Source: Ga0077555 sp963761475
GTDB lineage: Bacteria > Pseudomonadota > Alphaproteobacteria > Rhizobiales > Hyphomicrobiaceae
Assembly (NCBI GenBank): GCA_963761475.1
Contig: CAVXGT010000012.1
Span: 198,760-262,759, forward strand
DNA: 64,000 nt
Direction of reading: 5' to 3'
The position numbers and the translations under genes are program-made. The notes beneath the pieces are model-generated. The model did no database searches. It was not told the DNA's origin and saw nothing but the letters and a program-made list of their open reading frames with translations. This document shows positions 45,628 to 54,766 of the stretch, in pieces. The stretch's first letter is position 1; each line of letters starts with the position of its first letter.

Positions 45628-46959
45628 TCATCGCGTGATCCGTCGTGCGGGCCGCTTTAGTCCCAGGTTCTCCCGTAAGGTGTGGCCCTCGTATTCTCGA
45701 CGAAAGAGACCTCGGCGCTGAAGTTCGGGAATGACCAATCTCGTGAAGCGTTCAAGTCCGGTCGGCACCACAGGTGCTGCAATCATGAATCCGTCACAAC
45801 CCTTGTTCTGGTACCAAGCCTCCATGACGTCGGCGACCTCGATCGCGTCACCCTTGAACATGTTGCCGGCCATCTGTGGCAAGATGCGCCGGTAGGTCTC
45901 CCGAACGGTCAGTCCCTGCTCTTCGGCAACCTGTACAATAGCTCGCCCGATGCCAGTCGGCCCGACGTGTTCCTCGTTGAATGCGGGCATGGGCCCATCA
46001 AGCGGATAGCCTTTCATGTCCCGCCCGATCATCTTGGAGAGATAGTCGACGCCAACCGCCGGTGGCACCAGATCATCCAACTCACCGGCGAGGTCTTCTG
46101 CCTGTTGGCGCGTCTCACCGACAAAAATCGTGACGCCGGCCAAGATCTTGAGTTCGTCTGGCTTGCGTCCATATCGCTCGAGGCGTCGCTTGAAGTCGTC
46201 ATAGAGTTTCTGAGCGGCCGGCAACGTTGCCTCTATGGCGAATATGCAGTCGGAATGGCGGGCCGCAAGCTCTCGACCGGCTTCGGACTGTCCTGCCGAG
46301 AATATCACCGGATGGCCTTGTGGCGGGCGCGGCGCATTCAACGGACCAGCCACCTCGAAGTGCTTGTCCTTGTGCCCGAGCAACTGGACCTTGGCTGGGT
46401 CGAGAAAGCGCCCCGTGGCTTTTTCCTGCGGAAATGCATCATCGGCCCAAGAATCCCAGAGCCCCTTCACGACTTCTGCGAACTCGTTGGCGCGCTCGTA
46501 ACGCGTGTCACGTGCGACATGCTCGGCGTGGCTAAAGTTCAATGCGTCGCCAGGGTTCGAGGTTGTGACCAAATTCCACCCTGCTCGACCACCGCTGATG
46601 TGATCTAGCGAGGCAAAGCGACGTGCAACATGAAACGGCTCATCATACGTCGTAGTGGTCGTGGCAACGAGCCCGATGTGACGCGTCACCATGGCAAGCG
46701 CCGACAGCAGCGTGACGGGTTCGAATACACCGGGGCGGTCGGACGGCGAGGTAGCGGCAAAGAGGTCAGGCTTGTCCATCTGACGCACGCCATTGCCGTC
46801 CGCGAGAAACAGCAGATCCATTTTTCCCGCCTCGGCTATTTGCGCGAGTCGGACGGCATTGGAGATATTGGCAGCGGGCTTTTCCCAGGCGTCGGCGTGG
46901 CGCCACTCGCCCACATGGCTGCCCTGTGCGTTGGCATTGGCGGCAAGAATCATTGGCAT
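45628..46959 (-). CDS. LLM-class flavin monooxygenase, NtaA/DszA family
   Basis: 443 residues. Luciferase-like TIM barrel: AGKMDLLFLADGNGV, VTLLSALAMVTRHIGLVATTTTTYDEPFHVARRFASLDHISGGRAGWNLVTTSN, and PVIFSAGQSEAGRELAARHSD. The ASLDHISGGRAGWN stretch is diagnostic for the NtaA/SnaA/DszA branch, which uses FMNH2 from a partner reductase. An upstream ATG at 47003 opens a frame with MSFTNTKAIRGM that misses this frame by a shift near 46965, so the true start could be there. Role in organosulfur or amine-acetate oxidation is inferred. Confidence 0.9.
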   Translation of the reverse strand: MPMILAANANAQGSHVGEWRHADAWEKPAANISNAVRLAQIAEAGKMDLLFLADGNGVRQMDKPDLFAATSPSDRPGVFEPVTLLSALAMVTRHIGLVATTTTTYDEPFHVARRFASLDHISGGRAGWNLVTTSNPGDALNFSHAEHVARDTRYERANEFAEVVKGLWDSWADDAFPQEKATGRFLDPAKVQLLGHKDKHFEVAGPLNAPRPPQGHPVIFSAGQSEAGRELAARHSDCIFAIEATLPAAQKLYDDFKRRLERYGRKPDELKILAGVTIFVGETRQQAEDLAGELDDLVPPAVGVDYLSKMIGRDMKGYPLDGPMPAFNEEHVGPTGIGRAIVQVAEEQGLTVRETYRRILPQMAGNMFKGDAIEVADVMEAWYQNKGCDGFMIAAPVVPTGLERFTRLVIPELQRRGLFRREYEGHTLRENLGLKRPARRITR

Positions 46960-47159
46960 GGTCTTAGCATTCCGCGGATGGCCTTCGTATTTGTGAAGCT
47001 CATTCCATTACGCGGCCCGTGTCCAGCAGCATAAAGTGATCGCCGCGGAGTTCGACCGGTGGTCCCTCCCAAAATCGGCTATCGCCACTCCCTATGTCAG
47101 CGCCCTTCCCCTCATCGCCGGTCTAGCCTGCTGCTAGGGGGCTCGCGTCAATTCTTCAA

Positions 47160-48416
47160 TTATGGACCAGAAACGTAAGGGCGCAGAAGGACAGCAAGCG
47201 GCAACGTGCCAAGAATGATTGCAGACAAGACGACGACACCCTGTGTCAGTCCGATCCAATCGCTCAATGCGCCGAATACGATCGGTGAGACCCCACCGGC
47301 GGCGCTTCCGATCGTGTAGAACAGACCAAATGCTCTCGACTGCCGATCCGAGTGGACGAAGTCAGTCACAGTGCCGTAGAGCACGGACGATGTTCCGTTG
47401 AGGGCGATGCCCAGCAGGGGCATAAGGGCGATGGCCATCTCCAAGGGGGCCAACAGCGCAGCAAGAAGAACGGCAGCAGTCGCGAATTCCGTAACGATAA
47501 CCGTGCGCAAAATGCCCACCCGATCGGCCAAAAGACCGCAAGCGAGCTTGCCCACCGCCCCGCCAGCGAAGATGCCCGCAATGGCCAATCCGACCGTGGC
47601 CGGAGAAGCGCCTTTCTGGATCAAGACGAAAGGCAGCAACGTGAGAGCCCCCGTTCGGCCGGCACTATCAACGGCTTGGATGGACGACAATAGTGTGAAG
47701 CCGCGCGCGTTCGTCAGCCCGAGCCCTTGCTGAGCGGTTTGATTTGCGGGATGACCGCCGCTATCCGTCGGAGGGGCAACGGCCTGTCCCAGTGAATACC
47801 GCCAGAGCGCCACTAGGAGCAAAGCACCGGCAACCGCAACGACGGCACCATAGCCGACAACGGTCGCCTGCCAGCCAATTGCACCCGCCACTGTCGCGAC
47901 TGTGAATGCCACGACCATCTTCCCGACGTCGCCAGAGAAATTATAGATCCCCAATGCCGAGCGCCGCCGGCGTGCCGCACAGGTGCGAGAGATAATTGCA
48001 GATGCCAACGGATGCTGGACCGCCGATCCGATACCCACCACCAGGATTACGGGAAGCAGGCTGAAGTATCCACTCGCAAGGCTCATGCCGGCGAAAGCGG
48101 CTCCAGCCAACAAGGTCCCCGCCACTAGAAGTGCTCGCTCTCCGCACCTTTCGGCCAACATGCCCGCGGGCATCTGAAACATGGCCATCGCCGCCGAGTA
48201 GGCCGTCTTCAAACTGCCGACTTGTGCGTAGCTGAGGCCGAACGCCTGAGCCCAAATAGGCAAGAGAACGTAAAGACTATCGGCGATACCATCGTGAAGA
48301 AAGTGCGCACTCGAGGTCGTGGCAACCGCCACCCGTTCTCTGGCTACGGTGTCGACAATCGCTTCATCGTGTGCCGCTGCCCCGACGACGCCGGGACCAT
48401 CTTCGGCAGAAGACAT
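47160..48416 (-). CDS. MFS transporter
   Basis: 418 residues with twelve predicted helices in two halves. The second half includes LAIAGIFAGGAVGKLACGLLADRVG, an MFS motif A-like loop, and TVTDFVHSDRQSRAFGLFYTIGSAAGGVSPIVFGALSDW. The N-terminus is hydrophilic for about 30 residues. It resembles the Fsr/fosmidomycin-like group in its HFLHDGIADSLYVLLPIW start. It probably moves a small substrate or product of the adjoining catabolic genes. 179 bp separate it from the amidohydrolase upstream. Confidence 0.88.
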   Translation of the reverse strand: MSSAEDGPGVVGAAAHDEAIVDTVARERVAVATTSSAHFLHDGIADSLYVLLPIWAQAFGLSYAQVGSLKTAYSAAMAMFQMPAGMLAERCGERALLVAGTLLAGAAFAGMSLASGYFSLLPVILVVGIGSAVQHPLASAIISRTCAARRRRSALGIYNFSGDVGKMVVAFTVATVAGAIGWQATVVGYGAVVAVAGALLLVALWRYSLGQAVAPPTDSGGHPANQTAQQGLGLTNARGFTLLSSIQAVDSAGRTGALTLLPFVLIQKGASPATVGLAIAGIFAGGAVGKLACGLLADRVGILRTVIVTEFATAAVLLAALLAPLEMAIALMPLLGIALNGTSSVLYGTVTDFVHSDRQSRAFGLFYTIGSAAGGVSPIVFGALSDWIGLTQGVVVLSAIILGTLPLAVLLRPYVSGP

Positions 48417-48595
48417 GCACCGCTCACTTTTCTGCTGGGACTGCGCACCTCCGAGGCACCATTGGCGAGGTCGATCAATCCAGCAATAGGTTCAATTAGG
48501 TGCGCGTCCGGAGTTGATAGACGAGCAGGGAAATTCCGATCCACAGCATGGCAGATCGTGCTGAAGAACATGCATCGTCTTTTTTTTGAGAGGGA

Positions 48596-50281
48596 TCACG
48601 GTGCAGCGCCGTGGACGACGCGCCCACCTGTGATGGTGAGCGTGGAAGTGGCGCTGGCAATAAGGTTTTCCTCACAGGTGAGAATGTCTTCCGACAACAG
48701 TGCGCAGTCTGCATATTTGCCGGGCTCGATCGTTCCCTTCACGTCTTCCTCGAAGCTAAGATAGGCGCCTTCGCGGCTAGCCGCGGCGAGCGCCTCCATG
48801 CGGCCGATCGCTTGACCGGGACCGAGGCGGCGCCCTTTGTCGGTCATCCGCGAAACGACGTGATAGATCGGCAGCAGCATAGTCGGCGGCACGTTGTCGG
48901 TCGCGAGAGAGACGTGAACACCGGCCTCGATGAGATCGCGCATCGGCAACACGCGCTCGCTCCCCGCCTCGCCCAGGCGCGCACGCAAGCCCTCGCCATC
49001 CTGCTCGATCCACTTGCTCGAGTAGGCTTGGACGACGAGCCCAAGGTCGCGCACTTGGCGCACCTCGTCCTCGGAGAACACACCGACGTGCTCGAGGAGC
49101 CACCGCTGGCCGCCGATCGGCGCGCGGCGGTCGACCTCGGCGTATAGCTCGAGGATGCGCGGGCTGAACGAACCGACTCGGATGCCGAGGCGAGCCGCTT
49201 CGACCATCATCTCAACCATCACGTCCTCCGGCAGGCAGGCATCGAAGTTGAAGCCCGCCCATCCGGTGTAGGGTCCGCACAAGGCGCGCAGCCGGTTTTC
49301 CTCGGAGTAATCGCTTTCCGTATAGAGGCCGCTCATCCGGAGATAGCTGTCGCCCATGCCACGGCCGGCGAGCCAGCGACCCCAGTCGGCAAGCATGTCG
49401 CGAACAATATTGATGTCAGTCGACGGCCAGGCCGGGCTGAACATCAGCGCGGAACGTACGGGGAGCGGTCCCCGCTGGGCGAGGTCCTGATAGGCGGCAA
49501 GCACTTCGCCAGCGATGCCGTGCCCCTCGAAGACGCTGGTCGTCCCGTAGGAATTGTAGACCTCCATTGAGCGGGCGAGGCCTTGGATGCGATCATCCAG
49601 CGTAAAGCTCGGGATCAAAGCCATCAGCGTCTTCTCGACCAGCGGCTTGAAGGTGAACTCGTAGAGGATGCCATTCGGCTCGCCCGTGGCGTGATCCTTG
49701 TCGATCTGAATGGTTGGGGCGGGTGGCAGGGTGTTGCGTGTGATACCTGCACGCTGCAGCGCGCGCGTATTTGCGATGGATACGAGCGGCAAAGTATTGC
49801 GCCAGTGACCCCAGATGGCGCGGATGTAGACTGGATGATCAGGAGCGGCGGCATCGAGCTCGTGCCTGTTCGGGACGCGACCTTCTTTCAGGCAGCTCGG
49901 GACATCCTCATAGAATGGGGGCTCGCCGATTGGCATCGTCACGATCCACTCGCCGGGTGGCGTACGGCGCGCAAGTTCGCGGATTCGATCCTGAATCTCG
50001 GCGATGGACCGGCATCCGGCGAGGGACGGCAGCCGGTCCTTCAAGCCCTCGCGATCCATGTGGGCGTGGCCATCGATCAGGCCCGGCACAAGTAGGCGGC
50101 CCTTGGCATCGACGAGCCTGGTTTGGGGACCGGCAAGCGCGGCGATATCGGCGGCACGGCCGACGGCGGCAAAACGCTCGCCAGAGATGGCCACCGCCTC
50201 CGCAACCCGCTGCTCACGATCGAGTGTCGCGACCTTGGCGTTGGTGATGATGATGTCCGCGGCTGATGCTAGCTTCGGCAT
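48596..50281 (-). CDS. Amidohydrolase family protein (YtcJ-like, PF07969)
   Basis: 561 residues. The N-terminal composite beta domain (ADIIITNAKVATLDREQRVAEAVAISGERF) is followed by the metal site LIDGHAHMD (His-x-His). FEGHGIAGE lies mid-barrel, and the C-terminal LATDNVPPTMLLPIYHVVSRMT holds the final Asp. The end returns to the beta domain (GKYADCALLSEDILTCEENLIASATSTLTITGGRVV). It hydrolyses a C-N bond in an amide or cyclic compound with one or two metals. It lies beside an amidase and transporters, which suggests uptake and breakdown of a nitrogenous compound. Confidence 0.92.
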   Translation of the reverse strand: MPKLASAADIIITNAKVATLDREQRVAEAVAISGERFAAVGRAADIAALAGPQTRLVDAKGRLLVPGLIDGHAHMDREGLKDRLPSLAGCRSIAEIQDRIRELARRTPPGEWIVTMPIGEPPFYEDVPSCLKEGRVPNRHELDAAAPDHPVYIRAIWGHWRNTLPLVSIANTRALQRAGITRNTLPPAPTIQIDKDHATGEPNGILYEFTFKPLVEKTLMALIPSFTLDDRIQGLARSMEVYNSYGTTSVFEGHGIAGEVLAAYQDLAQRGPLPVRSALMFSPAWPSTDINIVRDMLADWGRWLAGRGMGDSYLRMSGLYTESDYSEENRLRALCGPYTGWAGFNFDACLPEDVMVEMMVEAARLGIRVGSFSPRILELYAEVDRRAPIGGQRWLLEHVGVFSEDEVRQVRDLGLVVQAYSSKWIEQDGEGLRARLGEAGSERVLPMRDLIEAGVHVSLATDNVPPTMLLPIYHVVSRMTDKGRRLGPGQAIGRMEALAAASREGAYLSFEEDVKGTIEPGKYADCALLSEDILTCEENLIASATSTLTITGGRVVHGAAP

Positions 50282-50529
50282 GGAGGCGATCCATTTGAGA
50301 GAAGGTGGGCCAGTATTGCCAATTTAGCCACAACAGGAAATAGCTCTGCACAGGAGGTCGGCTCATTTGCGGACCACCTCCTCAATGTGCCATCCCACAA
50401 AGAAACATCCGACGCATCCCCTGCCAAAACTTGGGAGAGCCGGCTTTCGGGGTCTGCTTTGGGATGCTTAGCTAACAACCTCGAGGCGGGGCAGCACCGG
50501 CGCGCTCCACCCGGCCTCGCCTTCGGATT

Positions 50530-50590
50530 TCATTTCTCGGAGAAATCGAATACCACATCGACTTCCATGCCGAGATAACGCACGGTGTGT
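50530..50590 (-). pseudogene. C-terminal relic of a tyrosine integrase
   Basis: A minus-strand frame reads TVRYLGMEVD and VVFDFSEK before a stop (TGA 50530-50532). It corresponds to the last 18 or so residues of the integrase at 19974 (TVGYLGIEVDD and EIAEK) and includes the nucleophile Tyr with its usual preceding Arg. No further upstream domain is readable. It marks an old recombination or integration point. Confidence 0.65.
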
Positions 50591-50633
50591 ATTGGTTCAT
50601 TCCGTCAGGTGAAATCGGCGTGGGAGCTGCCGC

Positions 50634-51809
50634 ATGCATCCGTCAACTGCACCGTTCGTGCCGGGATCTCAGATCCGCATCGAAGGCCGCTCAGACGGGC
50701 CACTTGCAGGACTGACGTTCGCCGCCAAGGACCTCTTCGATATCGCGGGACAGCCAACCGGCGGTGGCAATCACGACTGGGCGCGATGGCATTCCGTGCC
50801 CGGCAAGCACGCCTGGGCCGTCGGCACGTTGCTCGATGCCGGCGCCACGCTGATCGGCAAGACGATCACGGACGAGGTCTCATTGGGAATCCTGGGTGAG
50901 AACGCCTTCGACGGCACACCCCTTAATCCCAGGGCACCCGACCGTGTGCCCGGAGGCTCGTCGTCAGGATCGGCATCAGCGGTGGCAAGCGGCCTCTGCG
51001 ACACGGCGCTCGGCACTGACACGGGCGGCTCGGTGCGCGTGCCTGCGAGCTTCTGCGGACTCTACGGCATCCGCCCGACCCATGGTCGATTGCCGCTCGC
51101 GGGGATGCTGCCCCAGGCGCCGTCGTCCGACACGACCGGCTGGTTCGCTCGCGATGCTGAAACCTTCGCCCGGGTCAGCCAGGTGATGTTCGACGAGGAC
51201 TTGCCCCGAGTTCTGCCCAAGAGGCTCCTTGTTGCCGTCGATGCCTTCGGGTTTGCCGACGACGACGTCCAGGCGGCGCTGAAACCCATGGTCACGCGAC
51301 TGTCCAGCCTTATCGGAGCAACCCGCGATGAAACCATGGCGCCCCAGGGATTGTCGGTCTGGGCGCGGGCGCAGCGTGTACTACAGCCGGCCGAAGCCTG
51401 GGAGACGTTCCGCCCCTGGATCGAGGCGACCAACCCGCGCATGGCTTTCGTCGTGGCGCGCAATTTGATCGCGGGCTCGCAGATCCCGGCAACCGAACGC
51501 GCCTGGGCCGCTCTCATGCGCCGCGAAGCCCGCGCCCGTCTCACGCATCTCCTGCAGGACGGCGCCATTCTATGTCTACCGACGACGCCCAGCCCGGCGC
51601 CAGTGAAAGGCCAGGCCATCCCGGCGCTCGATGTCGTGCGCGACCGCATCACGTGCTTGGCGGCGCATGGGGGGCTCACGGGCGTGCCGCAGGTGAGCCT
51701 TCCAGGCGCGACGGTCCGTGGCTTGCCCGTGGGCCTCTCGATCGTCGGCGCGCATGGGTCGGATGCCACGCTGGTGGCCGTTGCCAAAGCTATGGAGGTC
51801 ATGACGTGA
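50634..51809 (+). CDS. Amidase signature enzyme, AtzE-like
   Basis: 391 residues. Ser-cisSer-Lys triad: Lys32 (FAAKDLFD), cis-Ser in GGSSSGSASAVASG (near 109), nucleophile Ser133 (TDTGGSVRVPASFCGLYGIRPTHGR). The protein is short for the family but complete, ending LPVGLSIVGAHGSDATLVAVAKAMEV. GGGAG-like ribosome site precedes the ATG. It overlaps the AtzH-like gene by 4 bp, and AtzE/AtzH pairs belong to urea/biuret-type carboxyamide degradation. The small AtzG partner was not found. Substrate therefore uncertain. Confidence 0.93.
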   Translation: MHPSTAPFVPGSQIRIEGRSDGPLAGLTFAAKDLFDIAGQPTGGGNHDWARWHSVPGKHAWAVGTLLDAGATLIGKTITDEVSLGILGENAFDGTPLNPRAPDRVPGGSSSGSASAVASGLCDTALGTDTGGSVRVPASFCGLYGIRPTHGRLPLAGMLPQAPSSDTTGWFARDAETFARVSQVMFDEDLPRVLPKRLLVAVDAFGFADDDVQAALKPMVTRLSSLIGATRDETMAPQGLSVWARAQRVLQPAEAWETFRPWIEATNPRMAFVVARNLIAGSQIPATERAWAALMRREARARLTHLLQDGAILCLPTTPSPAPVKGQAIPALDVVRDRITCLAAHGGLTGVPQVSLPGATVRGLPVGLSIVGAHGSDATLVAVAKAMEVMT

Positions 51810-52210
51810 AGGATTTCACTCCGAACATCCCCGAGGTCGTTGCCGAGATACGCGACCTGTTCGAGCGCTACGAGACGGCGCTTGAGACCAAGGACGTCGC
51901 GGTGCTGGATACGACCTTCTGGAACAGCCCGCACACGATCCGCTACGCCCTGCACGAGAACGGCTACGGCTTCGATGCCATTCACAAGCATCGGGTGGCT
52001 CGCCCGCCGGGACCCGGCATCAAGGAGCGCCGCATCCGCCTCGAGATCCTGACGCTCGGTCGCGCCCTCGCGACAGTCAATCTCGAGTTCAAGGTGCGGG
52101 GCCACGATCTCGTCGGCCGCCAGAGCCAGACCTGGGTGCGTTTCCCCGATCAAGGCTGGAAGGTCGTCGCAGCTCACGTCTCGACAGTGAGCGAGACGTC
52201 TTTCTGGTAA
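51806..52210 (+). CDS. AtzH-like (DUF3225) NTF2-fold protein
   Basis: 134 residues. GTG start (51806) overlaps the amidase stop (GTGA), with GGAGG 8 bp upstream. The cone-shaped NTF2/SnoaL fold is indicated by ALETKDVAVLDTTFWNSPHTIRYALHENGYGFDAIHKHR, RRIRLEILTLGRALATVNLEF and WVRFPDQGWKVVAAHVSTVSE. It matches AtzH-type DUF3225 proteins, which are encoded with AtzE amidases. Role in the pair is not settled; a hydrolase or chaperone-like role is possible. Confidence 0.92.
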   Translation: MKDFTPNIPEVVAEIRDLFERYETALETKDVAVLDTTFWNSPHTIRYALHENGYGFDAIHKHRVARPPGPGIKERRIRLEILTLGRALATVNLEFKVRGHDLVGRQSQTWVRFPDQGWKVVAAHVSTVSETSFW

Positions 52211-52213
52211 CGC

Positions 52214-52365
52214 CGCGGCCAGCCAAAACCGGCCGCGCTTGGGTTGCTTTGTAGGCGTTTTCAGCCCCTACTGCCGCCAGATCCGCTCGACGCGCTTGTC
52301 ATTGACCACCCAGCCGGGCCACGCCCGCAGCAACTGCGCGATCTTGAACTAGCCGTAGCGGCCGC
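52214..52365 (-). mobile_element. IS3-family OrfB fragment
   Basis: About 150 bp on the minus strand match the stretch of the 62.3-kb IS from the YGYRK region to KQPKRGRFWL: the complement reads CTGGGTGGTCAATGACAAGC and AAGCAACCCAAGCGCGGCCG. A TAG and other changes interrupt the frame. It starts 4 bp after the AtzH-like stop. No other part of the element remains nearby. Confidence 0.75.
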
Positions 52366-52598
52366 AGCCTGGAAATGCGCCCGCGCTCCAGACGGTTCAC
52401 CTGAAAGCTTGCCCGGTTCGCCCCCGATCATCCATTCGTTCCAGGTCCGCGCGAACGCCTGGCAGCGGCAGAGAAGGCAATCTTCGGCCCTCTACCCGAG
52501 CCCATGTGTCGACAAATCCGCCCACGACTCCCCGCATGCTCGGACAGACCAGTGCAGTAGGCGCCTACACTCGCCAGCGCTGAGGCAGCCCGCTGGCA

Positions 52599-54677
52599 TC
52601 AAGCCACCGGTCTCGCCTGCCACTCCGCTTGCCCCGCGCGCTTGACGAAGGTCCACAGCACCAGCAGCGTCGGCACCGAGATCCCGACGCCGAGCAACGT
52701 CATCGTCGTTTGCGAGAAGGGCGCGATGCCACCGCCGGGCATCGCCAGCGTGAACCCGCCGACGATGAGCAGGATGCGGATCGGCCACTCGAGCGCGCCC
52801 GCGTGGCGTGTGTCGCCAACCCCAGCCTGGTATCCCTGCAGGCCGCCGCAGATGAGGAGGATACCGATCGACGCCTCGACCACCAGCTGAACCGCCTCGA
52901 GGAAGATGCCGTTGCCTTGCAGAACAAGCACCGGGTTCATGACGAAGAAGAACGGCAGGAAGTAGATGATCGAGCCGACCCACATGCTCTCCCATCCCGT
53001 GCGCATCGCCGGCGCCCCCGCGATCCCCGCGGCAGCGAACGACGCGATCGCCACCGGTGGCGTGATCGACGACAGCATACCCCAGTAGAAGATGAACATG
53101 TGCACGGCCATCTTGTTGAGACCGAGCTTCTCGAGCGCGGGCGCCACAAGCACGGCAAGGAAGATGTAGCAGGCCGTCGTCGTGAGCCCGAGGCCGAGCA
53201 CCAGGCTGGTGATGGCACACATGGCGAGCAGCAGGAACACGTCGCCACCGGCCAAGCGCAGCATGTCACCCGCCAGGCTCGATACGACGCCGGTCATCGA
53301 GAAGGCGCCGATGAGCAGGCCGCAGCCCGCCAGGATGCCGATCAGCTCGACGAATGTCCGCCCGTTCGCCTCGAGGAAGTTGACGACCGACCGCAGTCCC
53401 CAGCGCCCATCCTTGTTGAACATCTGATTGAGAACGATGAGCAGCGCCGTGGCATAGAACGGTGCGTGGCTCTCACGCTTGAAGTGGAGTAGCATCACGA
53501 CCAGCAGCGCCACCACGAAAGCATAGTACCAGCCCTCTTTGAGGGTCTGTTTGATGCTCGGCAGTTCCTCGCGCTTGAGGCCCTTGAGATTGCGGCGTGC
53601 TGCGTAGCTGTCGACCTGCATGAAGAGGCCGAGATAATAGAGCACGGCCGGGATCACCGCGGCGAGCGCCACTTCCGCGTAGCTGACGTTGAGGAACTGG
53701 GCGATGACGAACGCCGTCGCCCCCATCACCGGCGGGGCCAGCACGGCGCCGGTCGAGGCACACGCCTCGATCGCGCCGGCATAGGAGGGCGAGAAGCCCG
53801 TGCGCTTCATGGTCGGAATAGTCATCGTGCCCGCGGTGAGCACGTTCGAGACAATCGAACCCGACATCATGCCGAGCAGCGCCGAGGCGAAGATGCCGAC
53901 CTTGGCCGCACCGCCACGGAACGTGCCACAAAGCCCGAAAGCAAGATTGATGAAGAACTTTCCAGCCCCTGTGAGCATCAGCGCTGTGCCGAACACGAGA
54001 AAGCCGATGACGGTGTCGGCGAAGGCCTGGATCGGAATACCGAGCAGGCTTTCAGTCGACAGCACATGGTAGGCCGTTGCTTGTTCCAGCGTCGATTGCG
54101 TACCCTTGAGCGGCCCGAGCCATTTTGATTCTGCAAACAGGGGATAGAGCGTGAACGGCAGGATGCTCAGCAGCAGGCTCCATCCGCCGGTGCGCCGCAG
54201 CGCCTCCATCAACAACGCCCACATCACAACGCCCGTGACGATGACAGGCATCGGCGCGCCATTGAACTCCCAACCGAGCTCCGCCGCCTTCCTGATGTTG
54301 AGCATCAGGTGCGTAGCCGCAGCCACCGTCACGACGAACAAGACCGCATCGTACCACGGCACCCGATCAATCGGCGCTTTCTCGCTGCCGGGGAACAACA
54401 CGAACGTGAACGGCAGCATCAGCACGATCAGCAGATAGAAGTACTCGGTATTGAGCTGCGTGTGTCCGATCAAGAAGCGCAAATTGAACTGCTGGTTGAT
54501 GCACAGCAGGATCGTGGCACCGGTCAGTGCCACCAGCAGCCATCGCCAGAACCCGTGCAGCGTTCGGATGCGCGTCACCTCGGCTTCCTGCGGGCCCGTT
54601 TGAGCGTGCGGATCGCCGAAATCCACGTGCTTTTGTACGCCGGGTTGTCCTTTGGCCGTGTTTGATGTCGAGGTCAT
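52599..54677 (-). CDS. TRAP transporter fused permease (TAXI type)
   Basis: 692 residues from ATG 54677. The four-helix DctQ-like part (LLVALTGATILLCINQQFNLRF onward) is fused to the DctM-like 12-helix domain, with the conserved NVLTAGTMTIPTMKRTGFSPSYAGAIEACASTGAVLAPPVMGATAFVIAQFL and ITPPVAIASFAAAGIAG regions. Such fused permeases work with TAXI-type periplasmic binding proteins to import organic acids or amino-acid-like solutes by an ion gradient. Two TAXI genes follow upstream on the same strand; the first stop is 89 bp before this start. Confidence 0.95.
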   Translation of the reverse strand: MTSTSNTAKGQPGVQKHVDFGDPHAQTGPQEAEVTRIRTLHGFWRWLLVALTGATILLCINQQFNLRFLIGHTQLNTEYFYLLIVLMLPFTFVLFPGSEKAPIDRVPWYDAVLFVVTVAAATHLMLNIRKAAELGWEFNGAPMPVIVTGVVMWALLMEALRRTGGWSLLLSILPFTLYPLFAESKWLGPLKGTQSTLEQATAYHVLSTESLLGIPIQAFADTVIGFLVFGTALMLTGAGKFFINLAFGLCGTFRGGAAKVGIFASALLGMMSGSIVSNVLTAGTMTIPTMKRTGFSPSYAGAIEACASTGAVLAPPVMGATAFVIAQFLNVSYAEVALAAVIPAVLYYLGLFMQVDSYAARRNLKGLKREELPSIKQTLKEGWYYAFVVALLVVMLLHFKRESHAPFYATALLIVLNQMFNKDGRWGLRSVVNFLEANGRTFVELIGILAGCGLLIGAFSMTGVVSSLAGDMLRLAGGDVFLLLAMCAITSLVLGLGLTTTACYIFLAVLVAPALEKLGLNKMAVHMFIFYWGMLSSITPPVAIASFAAAGIAGAPAMRTGWESMWVGSIIYFLPFFFVMNPVLVLQGNGIFLEAVQLVVEASIGILLICGGLQGYQAGVGDTRHAGALEWPIRILLIVGGFTLAMPGGGIAPFSQTTMTLLGVGISVPTLLVLWTFVKRAGQAEWQARPVA

Positions 54678-54766
54678 CGGTGATGCGCTCTGAGCAGGAG
54701 GATTAACGCGAGGCGAAACGCCGAGCCGCGGTCCATGCCGACCGCGGCTCAGATAAATGAATGTCG

